Shown here: one piece after another, positions 30,706-33,573 of the stretch | Numbering within the stretch: the stretch's first letter is position 1 | Layout: every line of letters starts with the position of its first letter | Assembly: GCA_035561515.1 (NCBI GenBank) | Contig: DATMXP010000048.1 | Location: 1-33,573, forward strand | Reading direction: 5' to 3' | DNA length: 33,573 nt | Origin: Terriglobales bacterium | GTDB lineage: Bacteria > Acidobacteriota > Terriglobia > Terriglobales > Acidobacteriaceae | The notes under the pieces: model-generated | The model's input: the letters and a program-made list of their open reading frames with translations, nothing else | What the model was told of the DNA's origin: nothing | The model's database searches: none | Translations under genes and position numbers: made by a program

Positions 30706-31640
30706 ATGGCACAGATGCTTGACGAGAGTCGTCTCTGGCCCGCCCTTCCACTCAACGAATGGAAAGACACCTACGCCACGCTGCATATGTGGACGCAGAT
30801 TGTCGGCAAGGTTCGGCTGTCACTCACGCCGAGGACGAATCACTGGTGGAACGTGGCCTTCCGCGTTACCCCACAGGGTCTGACAACTTCGACCATTCCG
30901 TACCGCGACCGCACGTTCGAGATCCTGTTTGACTTCATTCAGCACCAACTCGTGTTGCAGATCAGTGAAGGAAAGCGGTACTCAATGCCGCTCGTTGCCC
31001 AGTCGGTGGCTGATTTTTACCAGGCATTCATGCGAATGCTGCGAGAGGCAGATATCGAGGTCAGCTTCTGGCGGATGCCGGTCGAAATCCCGGATCCGGT
31101 GCCGTTCGACAACGACCATCTTCATTCGTCCTACGATCCGCAATATGTCGACCGCCTCCGGCAGATCTTGGTGACGGTAAACACGATCTTTGAGGAGTTT
31201 AGGGCGGATTTCCTCGGCAAGTGCAGCCCCGTCCACTTCTTCTGGGGCAGTTTTGATCTAGCGGTGACGCGCTTCTCAGGAAGGCGAGCACCCGAGCGCC
31301 CGGCCGCCGATTCGATCACAAAGGAGGCTTCTCGCATGAAGTGAGCAGCGTCGGATTCTGGCCCGGCAGCGGCAAGATAGCAGGACCGGCGTTTTATTCT
31401 TACACTTCTCCCGAACCGGAAGGGTTTAAGCAATACAAGGCCAAGCCGGCGAAGGCATGGTACGACACTGAAATGAGTGAGTTCATCCTGATGTATGACG
31501 ACGTCCGGAAAGCTTCGTCACCGAGGCAGGCACTGCTGGATTTTTGCCGCACCACTTACGAGGCCGGCGCCTCCCTTGCGAAATGGAATCGCACAGCGCT
31601 TGAGCGTTCCGCGGTTGCCGGCGTCGGCGAAGTTGCGTAG
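30706..31640 (+). pseudogene. DUF5996-family gene split by a one-base frameshift
   Basis: Two consecutive frames encode the two parts of one DUF5996 protein. The first runs 30706-31344 (LWPALPLNEWKDTYATLHMW ... APERPAADSITKEAS), the second continues VSSVGFWPGSGKIAGPAFYS to 31640. Adding one base between 31330 and 31331 turns GCT TCT CGC into GCT T-N-C TCG CAT GAA GTG, giving EA(Y)SHEVSSVGFWPG as I recall it for the family, and an intact protein of 311 residues. A good TGGAG site precedes the ATG. No other stop or frame damage is seen, so this is either a very recent mutation or a sequencing/assembly error. Function of DUF5996 is unknown. Confidence 0.82.
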
Positions 31641-31690
31641 GTACACGCGAGAGGCCCACCATCGTACTCCGGTTTGCGCAGGGTGATGTC

Positions 31691-31975
31691 TTAGCGCGCG
31701 GCCTTCTTTTCCATTGCGAGAGGCAACGGGCGCGCGCTGCGTGGCGGACGCTTGGCGCCGTCACGTACGGCGCGTACATCGATTTTCAGCTCGTCAATCG
31801 TGCGGCTCAGAGTGTTACGGTGCATCCCCAGTTCGCGGGCCGCTTTGCACTGATTCCCATGGTTCTCTTCCAGGACGGTAACGATAAAGCGCTTCTTGAA
31901 TTCGCGCACTGCTTCAGAATAAAGAATGCCGCCCTTGTACATCGCCATAACTAAGGCTTCGAGCTGATCTTTCAC
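31691..31975 (-). CDS. Stand-alone Fis-type helix-turn-helix protein
   Basis: 94 residues from GTG 31975, with GAGAG seven bases upstream. Residues 18-65 match the Fis/NtrC C-terminal DNA-binding module: FKKRFIVTVLEENHGNQCKA then ARELGMHRNTLSRTIDELKI. The tail (RPPRSARPLPLAMEKKAAR) is basic and Pro-rich and may add DNA contacts. There is no receiver or AAA+ domain, so it is a nucleoid-type or small regulatory protein rather than a sigma-54 activator. It lies 25 bases after the CvpA-like gene and probably shares its transcript. Confidence 0.85.
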   Translation of the reverse strand: MKDQLEALVMAMYKGGILYSEAVREFKKRFIVTVLEENHGNQCKAARELGMHRNTLSRTIDELKIDVRAVRDGAKRPPRSARPLPLAMEKKAAR

Positions 31976-32000
31976 AATGAACTCTCTTTCCCGGATCCTG

Positions 32001-32585
32001 CTATCTTCCGCCAGATGCTGATCGTTTGTCCTCCGGCTCGGTCGAGCTTCCGGCCGGTTTTGATGCTTCTACTTTGTTCTTGCCGTTCCTTAAAACTTCA
32101 ATTCCTTCGCTGACCTTGTTTCTCACTTCTCCCGGAGCCAGCCACGAGGCCGCTCTCCCGGCCACCAGAAAGTACGGAGCCAGTTGCGAATTGCCCAGCC
32201 AGAGCGCCTTCGGCGCAAATGCCGCTGTGGCCATCACGACAACCGTGACGATCAACAATCCGCGGACTAACCCAAATGCGGCGCCAAGTACGCGATCCAC
32301 TACCCGCAGGCCAACCTTCTGCATGATCCAGCTTGCGATGCGACCGATGCCTCCGGCGAAAATCGCCACTGCGAAGAAGATGAGAAAGAACGCGACAATG
32401 TTTGCAGCGTACGGCGGATTGATGAAAGTCAACCACCCTGCCACAACTGAATACTCCCACGCGGCGAGAAGAAACCCTACAATCACTCCCGCGAGGGAGA
32501 ATGCTTCCAAAAAGAAACCTTGTGCTGCCGCGCCGACGACAGAAAATACAAGCGCGGCAACAATCACCCAATCGCCTATGCTCAT
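32001..32585 (-). CDS. CvpA-family membrane protein
   Basis: 194 residues with four hydrophobic segments at about 5-25, 28-48, 61-83 and 101-123. It begins MSIGDWVIVAALVFSVVGAA, the typical CvpA N-terminus, with RVVDRVLGAAFGLVRGLL in the last helical hairpin, the most conserved part of the family. A hydrophilic C-terminal tail (about 150-194) is cytoplasmic or periplasmic. CvpA is needed for colicin V production and affects envelope stress tolerance in E. coli; molecular role is unknown. GCGAGG precedes the ATG. It lies 27 bases after purC; in E. coli too cvpA neighbours a purine gene (purF). Confidence 0.88.
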   Translation of the reverse strand: MSIGDWVIVAALVFSVVGAAAQGFFLEAFSLAGVIVGFLLAAWEYSVVAGWLTFINPPYAANIVAFFLIFFAVAIFAGGIGRIASWIMQKVGLRVVDRVLGAAFGLVRGLLIVTVVVMATAAFAPKALWLGNSQLAPYFLVAGRAASWLAPGEVRNKVSEGIEVLRNGKNKVEASKPAGSSTEPEDKRSASGGR

Positions 32586-32612
32586 GACCTCGCCGCCTCG
32601 GTTCGGGCGAGA

Positions 32613-33524
32613 CTAACCTTCCAATTCCCGGCCCGTTAACAGCCGGAAAGCTTCCACGTACTTTTCACTCGTCTTAGCCACTACTTCCGGGGGAAGCGAC
32701 GGAGCTGGTGGTCTCTTATCCCACTTGATCTGTTCCAGATAATCTCTGACAAACTGCTTATCGTACGAGAACTGCGCTCTTCCTGGGGAGTACTTCTCCG
32801 CCGGCCAGAAGCGGGATGAATCGGGGGTCAACACCTCATCCGCCAGCACCACGCCGGCTGCCGTGATGCCAAACTCAAACTTCGTGTCCGCAATCAGAAT
32901 ACCGCATTTGGCCGCGTGCTCTGAAGCCTTGCGGTAAATTTCCAGGCTGATCCTACGTAATTCCTCTGACCTTTCAGGGCCAACCAGCTTTTTCATCTCC
33001 GCAAATGCGATGTTCTCATCGTGACCTGTCGTGGCCTTTGTCGCGGGAGTGAAAATTGGCTCGAGCAGCTTGTCGCTTTCGCGAAGTCCTCGCGGCAGTT
33101 CAATACCACAAACCGTGCCGCTGGATTTGTATTCCTTCCAGCCTGAACCGGAAAGATACCCGCGAACCACGCACTCAACCGGACACATGTTCGCGTGCAC
33201 TACGAGCATCGAGCGTCCGCGAAGCTGATTTTCGTACTTACGCAGCGGGGCAGGGTACTCATCAACGTTCGCCGTCACCACGTGGTTCGGAACAACATCC
33301 TTGAGGAAGTTGAACCAGAATAAGGAAATCTGTGTGAGGACTTTCCCCTTGTTCGGGATGCCAGATCCAAGAACATAGTCGAACGCAGAGATGCGATCGG
33401 TGGCGACGAATAGAAGATGCTCGTTGTCTACGCGATAAACGTCACGAACTTTTCCGCTCGCGTAGAGTTCCAGATCGGGAAAATCTGTTTGAAGCAAAGC
33501 GTCTTGTGTAGCAGAACTGGTCAC
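32613..33524 (-). CDS. purC: Phosphoribosylaminoimidazole-succinocarboxamide synthase
   Basis: De novo purine synthesis: couples CAIR with aspartate using ATP to form SAICAR. 303 residues, the longer (yeast-like) form rather than the 237-residue E. coli form. Motifs: SGKVRDVYRVDNEHLLFVATDRISAFD split across the ATP loop and following strand, PVECVVRGYLSGSGWKEY, and LIADTKFEFG with the conserved Lys and Glu, then DEVLTPDSSRFW. It starts at GTG 33524; a TAGAAT -10-like box lies at the complement of 33552-33557, but the -35 is beyond the window. First gene of a probable purC-cvpA-fis-like transcript. Confidence 0.96.
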   Translation of the reverse strand: MTSSATQDALLQTDFPDLELYASGKVRDVYRVDNEHLLFVATDRISAFDYVLGSGIPNKGKVLTQISLFWFNFLKDVVPNHVVTANVDEYPAPLRKYENQLRGRSMLVVHANMCPVECVVRGYLSGSGWKEYKSSGTVCGIELPRGLRESDKLLEPIFTPATKATTGHDENIAFAEMKKLVGPERSEELRRISLEIYRKASEHAAKCGILIADTKFEFGITAAGVVLADEVLTPDSSRFWPAEKYSPGRAQFSYDKQFVRDYLEQIKWDKRPPAPSLPPEVVAKTSEKYVEAFRLLTGRELEG

Positions 33525-33573
33525 GGCAGATTCGTTGAAGAGACGGTGCGTATTCTAGCTGTCGAGAATGATT

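Noticed and set aside
1..33573. CRISPR arrays, tRNA/rRNA genes, insertion sequences, phage genes, att sites
   Set aside because: No regularly spaced repeats, cloverleaf sequences, transposase or integrase frames were seen.

Overview
The window (33.6 kb, about 58% GC by eye) reads as a chromosomal stretch of a Gram-negative, acidobacterial-type genome. Reasons: Tat-exported Gfo/Idh/MocA and sugar-isomerase pairs, a one-cistron hpd-hmgA-unknown-fahA tyrosine operon, an MbfA-type ferritin/VIT1 fusion, and small secreted proteins of unknown family between housekeeping genes. The phylum is an inference from gene style; the window has no rRNA, tRNA, IS element, CRISPR array or phage gene.

Layout. 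1-1.5 kb: edge-truncated small Cys/His protein (-), a gene-poor stretch, and an Fpg/Nei DNA glycosylase (-). 1.8-5.8 kb: a tight + strand cluster of a membrane-anchored GcvH-like protein, a HybA-like protein with four 4Fe-4S sites, a HybB/NrfD-like membrane protein and a glutamate-dehydrogenase-like protein, ended by a clear terminator. This is the most unusual part: the GcvH-like protein lacks the lipoyl lysine and the GDH-like protein lacks the catalytic Lys and Asp and the Rossmann glycines, so both look like folds reused in a quinone-linked electron-transfer assembly. 5.8-8.0 kb: Tat-exported TIM-barrel isomerase/epimerase plus Gfo/Idh/MocA oxidoreductase (-). 8.1-9.5 kb: a Crp/Fnr regulator (-) divergent from a stand-alone receiver protein (+), with a GTGA-N6-TCAC palindrome between them that fits the regulator's CRP-like recognition helix. 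9.5-11 kb: S1/P1-type nuclease and a secreted unknown.

11-15.8 kb: tyrosine/homogentisate catabolism (hpd, hmgA, a conserved unknown, fahA), all on - and tightly coupled. 15.8-18 kb: divergent mbfA-like iron exporter and an HGSNAT/NagX-like acyltransferase membrane protein whose promoter predicts a leaderless mRNA. 18-23.7 kb: a four-gene - strand operon, secreted unknown, family-5 solute-binding protein, NtrY-like histidine kinase, NtrC-type regulator, all overlapping or touching, with no transporter genes.

23.7-33.5 kb: an L,D-transpeptidase with two small membrane proteins (one of 54 residues), an NTF2-like secreted protein coupled to rpiA, an M20 peptidase, a lipoprotein, a secreted unknown, an AroG-type DAHP synthase, a DUF5996 gene broken by one missing base, a stand-alone Fis-type DNA-binding protein, a CvpA-like membrane protein and purC. 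Strong intrinsic terminators sit at about 5.8, 8.1, 23.8, 26.3 and 28.0 kb and fix several transcript ends.
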